From: CAYUCE01 sp964443275
GTDB lineage: Bacteria > Bipolaricaulota > Bipolaricaulia > CAYUCE01
Direction of reading: 5' to 3'
Assembly (NCBI GenBank): GCA_964443275.1
Contig: CAYUCE010000005.1
Location: 1 to 57,554, forward strand
DNA: 57,554 bases
Shown here: piece by piece, positions 31,423 to 39,281 of the stretch
Numbering within the stretch: position 1 is the stretch's first letter
Layout: the number at the start of each line of letters is the position of its first letter
Position numbers and translations under genes: made by a program
Notes under the pieces: generated by a model
The model's database searches: none
Told to the model about the DNA's origin: nothing
The model's input: only the letters and a program-made list of their open reading frames with translations

Positions 31423-31740
31423 AGCATTCGGACGGACTCCAGATAAAACCTCCATGGAACTGTAAAAGAGTTCCGCTACCTTCCAACAATCGAGATCAAT
31501 AACCGGCATCTGATTTAGGTTCGTAGCGGAAGCTCTACTCTGCTTCTTCGAAGCTACGTAGTAGCGAAGAAGAGGTTTTAACCTTCCATCTTATTTGGGA
31601 CACCCCATATTTTATCGGAATCGAGATAAAGACATTATGGAACCTTAAAAGGTTCCGCTACCGGGAAACAATTGGGATTAATAATTGGCATCTGATTCAG
31701 GTTCGTAGCGGAAGACTTTAGCCATCTTATTTGGGATGCC
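31423..31740. repeat. Palindrome cluster after the mbh operon, including a long-form element
   Basis: Short-form stems lie at 31456-31474 (GGAACTGTAAAAGAGTTCC) and 31638-31655 (GGAACCTTAAAAGGTTCC), the second followed by CGCTACC and AATTGGGAT. A long-form element lies at about 31522-31588. The arms GTAGCGGAAGCT and TTTTAACCTTCCA enclose CTCTGCTTCTTCGAAG, CTACGTAGTAGCG and AAGAAGAGG. Two 35-bp blocks with GGCATCTGATT and GGTTCGTAGCGGAAG repeat at about 31505 and 31687. No gene is present. The hairpins may help to end mbh transcription. Confidence 0.8.
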
Positions 31741-32223
31741 CTATTTGTCCGAATTGGGGCAAAGGGGTTTAATCTTTTCAAAATCTTTCCCGATAAGGAT
31801 TTTAATTAATTGGTGAGCGCTCTTTCTTGCTTTTTCACTAAGCTTGGTTAAATCTTTGATCCTTTCCGGTTGTATTCCAATGAGAATTATGTGGTCTGCG
31901 TAGTCACTTAGGTAAGAAATGAGCGCCGACAAGGGAATGCTGTGGGTGCTTACATACATTTGATCAGTTTCCTCTCGGGGCAGAAGGCGGTACTCACCCA
32001 CCGGGAGGCCCATAGTGGCAGCATCTACTATCACCAGGTAGTTGGGCCTATGTTTTTTTATCACCGAAGTGAAGTTTTCTGGGCAAGTCTCACAATTCAA
32101 AGATAGCCAGTCCGGATGTTTTAATTTTTCCGCAATATAAGGTCCCACTCCGTCGTCTCCTCTTAGCGGATTCCCTACTCCCATTAGTATATGGCTTTTC
32201 CTACAGGCTTTTTTGCTTTTCAT
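31741..32223 (-). CDS. Hydrogenase maturation protease (HycI/HyaD family)
   Basis: The 160-residue nickel-dependent endopeptidase removes the C-terminal peptide of a [NiFe] large subunit after metal insertion. The family blocks are LMGVGNPLRGDDGVGP (residues ~13-28), with the metal-binding Asp/Glu, VDAATMGLPVGE (~72) and STHSIPL (His at ~95). It converges on the mbh operon from the opposite strand, and its natural substrate is MbhL. Maturation genes hyp are not in the window. Confidence 0.9.
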   Translation of the reverse strand: MKSKKACRKSHILMGVGNPLRGDDGVGPYIAEKLKHPDWLSLNCETCPENFTSVIKKHRPNYLVIVDAATMGLPVGEYRLLPREETDQMYVSTHSIPLSALISYLSDYADHIILIGIQPERIKDLTKLSEKARKSAHQLIKILIGKDFEKIKPLCPNSDK

Positions 32224-32299
32224 TTAACGTCTTCCACCCCTTAATCTATCCCCGATTGAAGGACTATGCGAATTATTATAAGCTTAAAAGAAGAGTTTT

Positions 32300-32884
32300 A
32301 TGGATTCAATTTCAATAAGTATTTTATGTGGTGGCAAGTCAAAGCGGTTTGGCCGGGACAAATGCACTTATCAGTATAAGGGGAAGCCTCTCTACAAGAT
32401 AGTTTACCAACGCTTGAAGAATCTCACCGACGACATTTTTTTGCAATCCTCTCTCGGTCAGGTTGATCTTAATCCGTCTATCACAGTTTATAAAGATCTG
32501 GTTCAATCTGCCGGTCCCCTGGGCGGGATATGTTCGGCCCTCCATCACGCCAAATACCAAAAAGTCTTTGTCACCGCCTGTGATATGCCCAAAATCGATC
32601 CTACCATACTAAAATTTCTGAAAGAATATTCTAATAACCATATAGTAGTACCCAGGTGGGAAAGCGGACACTACGAGCCGCTATGTGCAATTTACTCAAA
32701 GGATGTTATCGATAAAATCGTACAAATGCTTAGGCAAGAACAGTACAAAATATCTCTTTTGTACGACAAAGTTAAAAAATTAGCGGAACTTCCGGTAGAC
32801 CCCCTGCTTGAATCCGGCCAGATTACCAAAGATTGCTTTGTGAATATTAATGACTTAGCCAATCACCCTTCCTTTACAGGTTAA
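32300..32884 (+). CDS. mobA: Molybdenum cofactor guanylyltransferase MobA
   Basis: The 194-residue enzyme attaches GMP to molybdopterin. It has the nucleotidyltransferase signature LCGGKSKRFGRDK (about 9-21), the lysine-containing DLVQSAGPLGGI block and TACDMPKIDP (~97). It gives the bis-MGD or MGD cofactor of enzymes such as formate dehydrogenase, none of which is encoded in the window. MoaA is at 299-1258, so the two are scattered and not in one operon. The start codon has a weak ribosome site. Confidence 0.92.
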   Translation: MDSISISILCGGKSKRFGRDKCTYQYKGKPLYKIVYQRLKNLTDDIFLQSSLGQVDLNPSITVYKDLVQSAGPLGGICSALHHAKYQKVFVTACDMPKIDPTILKFLKEYSNNHIVVPRWESGHYEPLCAIYSKDVIDKIVQMLRQEQYKISLLYDKVKKLAELPVDPLLESGQITKDCFVNINDLANHPSFTG

Positions 32885-32968
32885 TAGTTCACTATTGCAT
32901 TGCCCTATTAATCCAAATAATGAATCCACTCTCAGGGATATATCTACGATAATCTTCAGTTGTTTTGT

Positions 32969-32996
32969 GGAGGGAGAGAAATTTTTCTCTCCCTCC
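32969..32996. terminator. Perfect 12-13-bp hairpin between convergent mobA and folD
   Basis: GGAGGGAGAGAAA and TTTCTCTCCCTCC are fully complementary around a 2-nt centre, so a 12-bp stem with a 4-nt loop forms in RNA from either strand. It sits between the stops of mobA and folD, where a bidirectional terminator is expected. Neither side has a long T-run. Confidence 0.75.
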
Positions 32997-33031
32997 AAGC
33001 TAGTTCATTTAATATAAGTATAGAAGATAAT

Positions 33032-33910
33032 TTATATTGTGCTTTTGGCGGCCTGTAAGGTATTGTTAAGAAGCATAGTTATAGTCATCGGCCCCACGCC
33101 GCCGGGCACCGGTGAAATGGCTTTAGCTTTTTCTTTTACCTCATCGAAGGCCACGTCACCTACCAATTTATAGCCTTTTTCGGACTCTGGATCATCCACT
33201 CTGTTTACACCCACATCTATTACCACTACCCCTTCGGAGACCATATCGGCGGTAATCATCTCCGGCACCCCCACCGCCGCTATTAGGATATCCGCTCTGC
33301 GGGTATGGCCGGCTAAATTAGCTGTGCGGGAGTGGCAGACTGTAACTGTGGCATTTGCTCCCTCACTTTTTTGAAAAAGAATATTAGCTAGTGGCTTGCC
33401 CACAATATTGCTTCTGCCTACTATAACCACGTTTTTACCGTGAGGATCATTTCCTGACTTAAGCAGCATTTTTTGTACCCCGTAAGGAGTGCAGGGGATA
33501 AACCGAGGTTTTCCGGCCATTAATCTGCCCATATTCTTCGGATGGAAACCATCCACATCTTTTGCCGGATCTATGGCTTCCAGGACTTTGTTTTCATCTA
33601 CCTGATCGGGAAGTGGCAATTGAACCAGTATCCCATGTATATCTTTATCCTGGTTCATCTCTTCCACTGCCTGCAGGACCTCTTCCTGGGAAGATTTTCT
33701 ATTCATCATATTAGTTACCGAGTTTATACCCACTTTGTCACATGCCTTACTTTTCATCCGCACATAGACTTGGGAAGCAGGGTTTTCTCCTACTAGAATG
33801 ACCCCCAGGCCGGGAATTACACCCTTATCTTTTAATTTATCAATCTCCTCACTCATGGTCGCTCGCATCTGGTCAGCTATCTTCCTTCCACTGATTATCT
33901 TTGCGGACAT
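33032..33910 (-). CDS. folD: Bifunctional methylenetetrahydrofolate dehydrogenase/cyclohydrolase
   Basis: FolD oxidises methylene-THF to methenyl-THF and hydrolyses it to formyl-THF, or runs the other way in the methyl branch of the Wood-Ljungdahl pathway. The 292-residue chain has the catalytic SQVYVRMKSKACDKVG (Tyr and Lys, about 48-60), QLPLPDQVD (~98), the Rossmann loop VIVGRSNIVGKPLA (~163), and the C-terminal PVPGGVGPMTITMLL. An AAAGGAGG site precedes the ATG. It lies next to the CODH/ACS genes on the same strand, consistent with a pathway role, but repeats separate it from cooS. fhs and metF are not in the window. Confidence 0.97.
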   Translation of the reverse strand: MSAKIISGRKIADQMRATMSEEIDKLKDKGVIPGLGVILVGENPASQVYVRMKSKACDKVGINSVTNMMNRKSSQEEVLQAVEEMNQDKDIHGILVQLPLPDQVDENKVLEAIDPAKDVDGFHPKNMGRLMAGKPRFIPCTPYGVQKMLLKSGNDPHGKNVVIVGRSNIVGKPLANILFQKSEGANATVTVCHSRTANLAGHTRRADILIAAVGVPEMITADMVSEGVVVIDVGVNRVDDPESEKGYKLVGDVAFDEVKEKAKAISPVPGGVGPMTITMLLNNTLQAAKSTI

Positions 33911-34283
33911 TTTATGTATAACCTCCTTTAAGTTGTGATCTAATTAATGTTAGGTCCTTTAACTTTCCCCATTTATCGAATTTAAGAAAAAATGGAATCC
34001 TAAAGGATTCCGCTACAAAATCATCCATGGGATTTAATCATTGACGGAAGGGTTTGGCCTTCCGCTCAATCTAAATTAAATTTGTTTAAAAGCCGTGACC
34101 TATAAAAGGATTCCACTACAAAACTTGCAATTGGAATCAATGTTGCCACCAGACCAGTAGAGGAAGGCTTTAGCCATCTTCCTTGGGATTTACCGTATTT
34201 ATCCGAATGGGATAAAAACCATCTGGAATCCTAAAGGATCCCACTACAAATAAAGATACTAAATCCCAAATCCTAGATCCCAA
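33911..34283. repeat. Short-form palindrome copies between folD and cooS
   Basis: The clearest stem is GGAATCCTAAAGGATTCC at 33994-34011, followed by CGCTACAAAA. Weaker copies are at about 34085-34104 and 34224-34241 (GGAATCCTAAAGGATCCC), and fragments such as GGAAGGCTTTAGCCATC occur near 34160. No gene is present in this interval. Confidence 0.75.
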
Positions 34284-36194
34284 TTATTTAGCATACATCA
34301 AGGGCTTTAGTTTAAGCGCCTCCCTCTTTTTTTCTATATGTTCTATCATTAGATGAGCTGCTTTGATCGGGTCCTCTTCAAAGGCAAATTTTCCCCCGAC
34401 TGTTTCCTCTAATTCCTCGGTTATCAAGTTGGTGACCTTGTCCGATCCTAATATGGGAAAAGGCTTTCCAAGTACGGTAAATACTCCGGAGCTTACAAAA
34501 TAAAAACCGATGGATACAGCCTTTTCGCTCATCCATTCTGGAGCTGCTCCTGCCACCGGCAAATCGGAGATGTCATTACCCAGTCCTCCCTCATTCACTA
34601 TATTGGTCAGGGTGGTCAAAATTCTGCTGTTATCCACGCAGGATCCAAGGTGTAACACCGGAGGCAAACCCACCGCTTCGCAAATTTCTTGAAGGCCTTC
34701 TCCTGCATATTCAAATGCGGCTTCTGGTTTCATCAAGCCTGCTTTAGCGTCGGCGATAGCTGAGCAACCACCGGTTACCACTAATACATCGTTTTTTATC
34801 AACTCTTTAGCCATCTCTACGTGACCAAAATCATGGGTAATCTTGGGATTATTACACCCTACAACTCCGGCTGCACCGCGAAGCCGTCCATCAATGATGG
34901 CATCATTTAAAGGTCGATAGGTAGCCCGGTAGGTTCCACCCAGGAAGTTAAAGGTGGATTCGGCAGTAAAGCCGCCGATCAGGTCCATGGTTTCATCAGG
35001 AATAAATGGCTTTTTGTCTCGATTGGTAAAGTTTTCTATTCCTTTCCTTACCAGCTCCTTGGCAATTTCTAAGGCTCTTTCCTCTTCAAATTCGATATGT
35101 TCAACACCAGGGAATTTGGCCTTGGGAGAAGTGGTTACCAGTTTAGTATGAAAGCGCTTGACCAAATTGGACAATGCGGGCATTATACATTGCACATCCA
35201 CCATCATTAAATCGGCTGCTCCGGTCATCATGGCCAATTCTTGCTGCAGGAAGTTACCGGCAGTGGGTATTCCATGTCGCATTAATATCTCATTGGCTGT
35301 ACAGCACATTCCAGCAATGTTTATCCCACTAGCACCCTTTTCTTCGGCCAGTTCGATCAGCTCGGGATCGCCTGCTGCCACCACTACAACTTCGGATAGG
35401 ACCGGTTCATGCCCATGGACCACGATATTTACTTTATCTTCCTCTAATACACCAAGGTTACAAGTAGCTTGTAAGGGGGCGGGAGTTCCAAATAATATAT
35501 CTTGTAAGTCGGTAGCGATCATCGATCCTCCCCAGCCATCGGAAAGGGCACATCGGACTCCCTGCTTTATGATATTTTTATAGTCCGTATCCACTCCCAT
35601 ATGGGTCCGATGCATTATCTCTACGATCTCTCTATCGATCCCTCTAGGCATTACGCCTTGCTCTCTCCATAGCTGCACTCTAGCTTTAGGTGCTCTGTGG
35701 GCCATTTTTAGTTCACCCTCTTGTTGGCCAAATTCGGCCAGAGCTTTCTCAGCCACTTCCTTGGCCAGTTCCCTATCCTCTTTTCCGTCCAATTCAATTC
35801 CATAATCGTAGGCAACATCCCGCAGTTTATAAGGATCTTTTACCTCATAATCGCTGTTTTCATCTGTAGCTGCTAAAAGCAGTGCATGGGCCACGTCACG
35901 TCCGTGATCGGAGTGAGCTGCCGCCCCTGCGGCAATCATTCGAATCAGATTTCGAGCTGCAATAGTATCCGCATCGGCCCCGCAGACCCCGGCATCCGTT
36001 CTTTTAGGAACTATTCGGCAGGGTCCCATGTTGCAAATCCTACAGCATACACCATTTAATCCAAATTTACATTGAGGTTGCATAGCTTCTAGTCGATCCC
36101 AGGCCGTTTCTAGATTATCCTCCTCCGCCTTTTTTAACATGGCTAAACTCGCCGGATCTATACTTTTCTTCTGATCGTTATCTTTTTGTACCAT
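34284..36194 (-). CDS. cooS: Carbon monoxide dehydrogenase catalytic subunit
   Basis: The 636-residue Ni-Fe CODH interconverts CO and CO2. The N-terminal cysteine cluster CKFGLNGVCCRICNMGPCRI (in pieces, about 42-61) binds the D and B clusters. Later cysteines and His that build the C cluster are seen in GHEPVLSEVV, GINIAGMCCTANE, GAAGVVGCNNP, VLVVTGGCSA and LHLGSCVDNSR. Length and order match AcsA/CooS of acetogens. It is the 3'-most gene of the acs cluster and has a GGAAAGGAGG site. It would deliver CO to the acetyl-CoA synthase at 42619-44850. Confidence 0.97.
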   Translation of the reverse strand: MVQKDNDQKKSIDPASLAMLKKAEEDNLETAWDRLEAMQPQCKFGLNGVCCRICNMGPCRIVPKRTDAGVCGADADTIAARNLIRMIAAGAAAHSDHGRDVAHALLLAATDENSDYEVKDPYKLRDVAYDYGIELDGKEDRELAKEVAEKALAEFGQQEGELKMAHRAPKARVQLWREQGVMPRGIDREIVEIMHRTHMGVDTDYKNIIKQGVRCALSDGWGGSMIATDLQDILFGTPAPLQATCNLGVLEEDKVNIVVHGHEPVLSEVVVVAAGDPELIELAEEKGASGINIAGMCCTANEILMRHGIPTAGNFLQQELAMMTGAADLMMVDVQCIMPALSNLVKRFHTKLVTTSPKAKFPGVEHIEFEEERALEIAKELVRKGIENFTNRDKKPFIPDETMDLIGGFTAESTFNFLGGTYRATYRPLNDAIIDGRLRGAAGVVGCNNPKITHDFGHVEMAKELIKNDVLVVTGGCSAIADAKAGLMKPEAAFEYAGEGLQEICEAVGLPPVLHLGSCVDNSRILTTLTNIVNEGGLGNDISDLPVAGAAPEWMSEKAVSIGFYFVSSGVFTVLGKPFPILGSDKVTNLITEELEETVGGKFAFEEDPIKAAHLMIEHIEKKREALKLKPLMYAK

Positions 36195-36250
36195 CTTTCC
36201 TCCTTTCCAGGCTCTGGTATGGGTATATTTTCATTGCCTCAATCCAAAAA

Positions 36251-37036
36251 TTATTTCATCCTATAAGTATCCAAATAAGAATCACTATATATCTCGTTAT
36301 TCAAGATAAGCTCCGCGGTGGCCACCGCGTTCATCAATTTTTTGTCCATCACATCACAAATTGCCGCGTCCAAACCCGCCCCCATGGCCATCACTAAAAA
36401 AGTGCGATTGATAAGACTTCTCTCCTTTGCATCAGAGGACATATTGCTAAGTCCTAAAGAGATATGAGGTGGAGGATCGGACAACATGGAAAATTGCTTG
36501 ATAGCTTCCAGCACCTTGGTGGCTTGATCCTGCATAAATTTAAGTGGCATGGCTATGGGGTCTAAAAATAGCTTTTGGGTATCCAGTCCCTGTTCCATAC
36601 AAGCCGAGAAAATAGTGGCTGCATTTGTAATTCTTCCATCCACATCTTGGGGGCTTCCCCCTTTGCCGCTGGTTACTCCGATCAAATTTGCATTATATTT
36701 TACTGCCAAAGGGACTAGAGAATCTAGCTTTTCTTCTGCCGCGGTGGTAGAATTTATCATAGGCTCATTGTCACATATCTCTAAAGCTTCAGCTACCACT
36801 TCGGGGCGGGGAGAATCAATAGAAATGCCAGTATCTACCGCCTCTTGAGCGGTTTTTACTAACCAAACCATATCATCTGGATCCTTGGAGGCGGTGCCCA
36901 TGTTTATGTCTAAGTAATCAGCTCCTGCCTCTGTTTGCATCTTTGCCCATCTTTGAACTGGCCCTTTATCTTTTTCCTTTATGGCCCGAGCAATATCCTT
37001 AAAACCTCCGTTAATCCTTTCACCAATAAGGATCAT
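36251..37036 (-). CDS. acsE: Methyltetrahydrofolate:corrinoid/iron-sulfur protein methyltransferase
   Basis: AcsE moves the methyl group of methyl-THF to the cobalt of CoFeSP. The 261-residue TIM barrel (pterin-binding family) begins MILIGERINGGFKD with the DYLDINMGT block at about 57 and SIDSPRPEVVAEAL at about 74. LIGVTSGKG and ISLGLSNMSSDAKERSLINRTF (in pieces) follow. A strong AAGGAGG precedes the ATG. A paralogue lies at 46976-47764. This copy sits with acsD and cooS, so it is the canonical AcsE. Confidence 0.95.
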   Translation of the reverse strand: MILIGERINGGFKDIARAIKEKDKGPVQRWAKMQTEAGADYLDINMGTASKDPDDMVWLVKTAQEAVDTGISIDSPRPEVVAEALEICDNEPMINSTTAAEEKLDSLVPLAVKYNANLIGVTSGKGGSPQDVDGRITNAATIFSACMEQGLDTQKLFLDPIAMPLKFMQDQATKVLEAIKQFSMLSDPPPHISLGLSNMSSDAKERSLINRTFLVMAMGAGLDAAICDVMDKKLMNAVATAELILNNEIYSDSYLDTYRMK

Positions 37037-37055
37037 GCTTTATGAAACCTCCTTT

Positions 37056-37232
37056 TTAATCATTTAGCTCTTTTAGGTCTCTTTTCCTAGTGGTAAGCTT
37101 TTCTTCTAACTTCTCCAATTGCTGCAGTCTTGCCGGATCTGCTGAATGGGCCGGCCATCCCTTCTTAAGTTCTTCTATTTTTTTCTTAATTTCTTTGATT
37201 TCTCGGTTTAACTGGCTTTTAGTGTTTCCCAT
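37056..37232 (-). CDS. Small coiled-coil protein inside the acs operon
   Basis: A 58-residue protein, too short for most gene callers. It reads MGNTKSQLNREIKEIKKK, then IEELKKGWPAHSADPARLQQ, and ends LEKLEEKLTTRKRDLKEL plus ND. Two charged helices flank the GWPAHSADP turn, so it should form a helical hairpin. I recall small proteins with an LPAHSxxPxM..ELExLE pattern beside CODH or formate-related genes in clostridial acetogens, which this resembles, but I cannot confirm the match. It lies between acsD and acsE, tightly packed. The ribosome site is weak. Confidence 0.65.
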   Translation of the reverse strand: MGNTKSQLNREIKEIKKKIEELKKGWPAHSADPARLQQLEKLEEKLTTRKRDLKELND

Positions 37233-37321
37233 CTTGATTTCAAAGATGCTTTTTCTCCGGTACTATATCTTCTTTACCTAAACAAGCTACTTTAGATACC
37301 TTAATCTTCTATCTCAATTTA

Positions 37322-38293
37322 TCATTCATGATTCATAAATTGGTCAATTAACTTTTTAGTTTCTTTAACTGCTTGTGGATGATACATTACCAAGATATCC
37401 GCTCCTGCCTGCAAGTATGTATAAGCGGTAGTAGCTTCCCAAAGCGGACCTCTTTTTCTTTCGTCTCCCCATTCGGGAACTTCCTGTTGAGTGGCTTTGG
37501 CCTCCTTGACATTCCAAACGTTCATCCCTATATTAGCTATGATAGGCTGGGCCATCAGCTTATCTCCTTTAAGCCCAGCCAATCTGGTCCGCTCCATAAT
37601 GGAATAAACGTATTCAGTACCATAGCCTAAAGCGGGGGAATCGGGGAAGATGACTATATTTTCAACCTCAAGTCCGGCATCTAAAGCTAAAGTATTCACC
37701 TGTTTTGCTATGTTGATATCTACCGGTGATTCGGCAATTAGTTTGTGACCATCAGCCTTGCACAGTGCACTCAAAGTTCTGTAATTGTCCTCAGTTATAG
37801 TTCCTAAGAGGCAGTTTTCACCTGCAGCGACTGGCGAGCAAGTAGTAAATACTTCGTTGTCTTTTTCTTTATCCCCACAGCCCCATATGATTAGGGGTAC
37901 GGATACCGATTCCAGCACTTCCTTTATAGTCTCAGCGGCTTCTTCGGAGCCCCGATCGGCACCATTGGGATCACAACCCACCAACCTAAGACAGATAAAA
38001 TCGGCATCGTACTCATCCACACATTTCTTAGCCCATTTACCTGGGTGATCATAAACATCGGCAAAAGGTTCCTTTAAAACCTCCGGCCAACTGGCTGGGG
38101 TTACATCCCAGACTTCCATGGCCACTACCGGACGGTGAGGTATGTCCCCTTCAAAATGCAGGAAGGGTAGGGTGGTATGACCGCCCACAGTTATAACTTT
38201 GGAGCGAGTCCCCCCTTCTTTTTCTAAAGCACCAATAGTTATTTCATTAATTTTGCTGGGCCAATTTTTTTCCACATCGGGTATTTCCATCAA
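37322..38293 (-). CDS. acsD: Corrinoid/iron-sulfur protein small subunit
   Basis: The small (beta) subunit of CoFeSP, 323 residues, with a TIM-barrel fold. It matches AcsD/CdhD with VITVGGHTTLPFLHFEGD (about 34-51), PVVAMEVWDVTP, GCDPNGADRGSEEA and a C-terminal PLWEATTAYTYLQAGADILVM (in pieces). With AcsC it carries the methyl-cobamide between AcsE and AcsB. The start may be TTG 38293 or ATG 38290, both after GGAGG. Confidence 0.95.
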   Translation of the reverse strand: MMEIPDVEKNWPSKINEITIGALEKEGGTRSKVITVGGHTTLPFLHFEGDIPHRPVVAMEVWDVTPASWPEVLKEPFADVYDHPGKWAKKCVDEYDADFICLRLVGCDPNGADRGSEEAAETIKEVLESVSVPLIIWGCGDKEKDNEVFTTCSPVAAGENCLLGTITEDNYRTLSALCKADGHKLIAESPVDINIAKQVNTLALDAGLEVENIVIFPDSPALGYGTEYVYSIMERTRLAGLKGDKLMAQPIIANIGMNVWNVKEAKATQQEVPEWGDERKRGPLWEATTAYTYLQAGADILVMYHPQAVKETKKLIDQFMNHE

Positions 38294-38328
38294 TTATCAA
38301 ACCTCCATGGCAAGTGGTTGGTAATTTC

Positions 38329-39165
38329 CTATTTATTTGCTTTTAAAACTTTTTTATCCTTTTCTTTTAATCCATCAGTTAAAATTTTATCTAATATTTT
38401 TTTAATTGCTTTTTTGGCTGGGGAGTCAGAGTTAAGACAGTTAAGTGGCTTACCTTCCCAGCAAAGCTTGAGCAATTCTTCGTCGTGAGGGATCTCTCCT
38501 AGCACTTTTAGTCCGCTTTCTTCTATCTTTTGTTTGGCCTGTTGAGGTAGTGAATTTCTTAAATTGTTTAACACTAAATATCTTTTTTTAACTTGCACAT
38601 CCAGCTCGTCTACCAATTTGCTTATCCTCCCGGCCGATTGGATGGCTACCGGATTTGGATCGCTTACTATCAAAAGCACATCTATATTGTAGGTAGTTCG
38701 CCTGGATATATGCTCCATTCCAGCCTCATTATCCATTACCACAAATTTATAGTTCTGGGAAAGAGATTCTATGAATGCTCGCAGGATATGATTAATTGCA
38801 CAATAGCAATCGGGGCCTTCTCCTCGGCCCATTACCAATAGATCACGACCTTTTCCCTCCACTAAAATTTGTTGGAGGTTATAGTCCAGCCAGCTTTTCT
38901 TGGTCATCCCAGCCGGAATATCATCTATGTTAACTAGCATCTCTTGTTCCAGTTGGCCAATAGTCCCAGTGACCTCCATTCCTAATGTCTGATTTAAATT
39001 AGCATTAGCATCGGCGTCCACGGCTAAGATAGGACCCATATCCTTTTGGGTAAGTAAGTGTATGATAAGTCCGGCCACGGTAGTCTTTCCTATACCTCCT
39101 TTACCGGCCACGGCTATAGTTATTGGTTGATCAGCTTTATCCTTTAACTTTTTTTTCTGATTCAT
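38329..39165 (-). CDS. cooC: CODH/ACS nickel-insertion ATPase CooC (first copy)
   Basis: The 278-residue MinD-type P-loop ATPase has the deviant Walker A GKGGIGKTTVAG at residue 21 and a CxC-like MGRGEGPDCYCAINH at about 107. It also has VVMDNEAGMEHISRRTT (~140), the CooC-specific Walker B region. CooC dimers bind nickel and help mature CODH and ACS. A second copy is encoded at 44947-45696. It sits between acsD and the reactivase gene, with a repeat in the 106-nt spacer on its 5' side. Confidence 0.93.
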   Translation of the reverse strand: MNQKKKLKDKADQPITIAVAGKGGIGKTTVAGLIIHLLTQKDMGPILAVDADANANLNQTLGMEVTGTIGQLEQEMLVNIDDIPAGMTKKSWLDYNLQQILVEGKGRDLLVMGRGEGPDCYCAINHILRAFIESLSQNYKFVVMDNEAGMEHISRRTTYNIDVLLIVSDPNPVAIQSAGRISKLVDELDVQVKKRYLVLNNLRNSLPQQAKQKIEESGLKVLGEIPHDEELLKLCWEGKPLNCLNSDSPAKKAIKKILDKILTDGLKEKDKKVLKANK

Positions 39166-39216
39166 AATGTTTCATAGTTCATAGTTCAAAGTCTATGATC
39201 CTAAATTCCAAATCCC

Positions 39217-39281
39217 AATACCTAACACCCAATACCTAACACCCAATACCTAACACCTAATACCTAATACCTAATACCTAG
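39217..39281. repeat. Short tandem repeat between two acs-operon genes
   Basis: AATACCTAACACCC is repeated three times, followed by several TAATACC heptamers. On the coding strand it reads GGTATTAGGTGTTAGG-type units. The last codons and the stop of the upstream reactivase gene (ETRY then TAG) are made from this repeat, so the array marks the exact end of the gene. No protein role is evident. Confidence 0.8.

Noticed and set aside
39217..39281. CRISPR-like array
   Set aside because: The repeats are short and contiguous with no unique spacers and no cas genes. No CRISPR array is present in the window.
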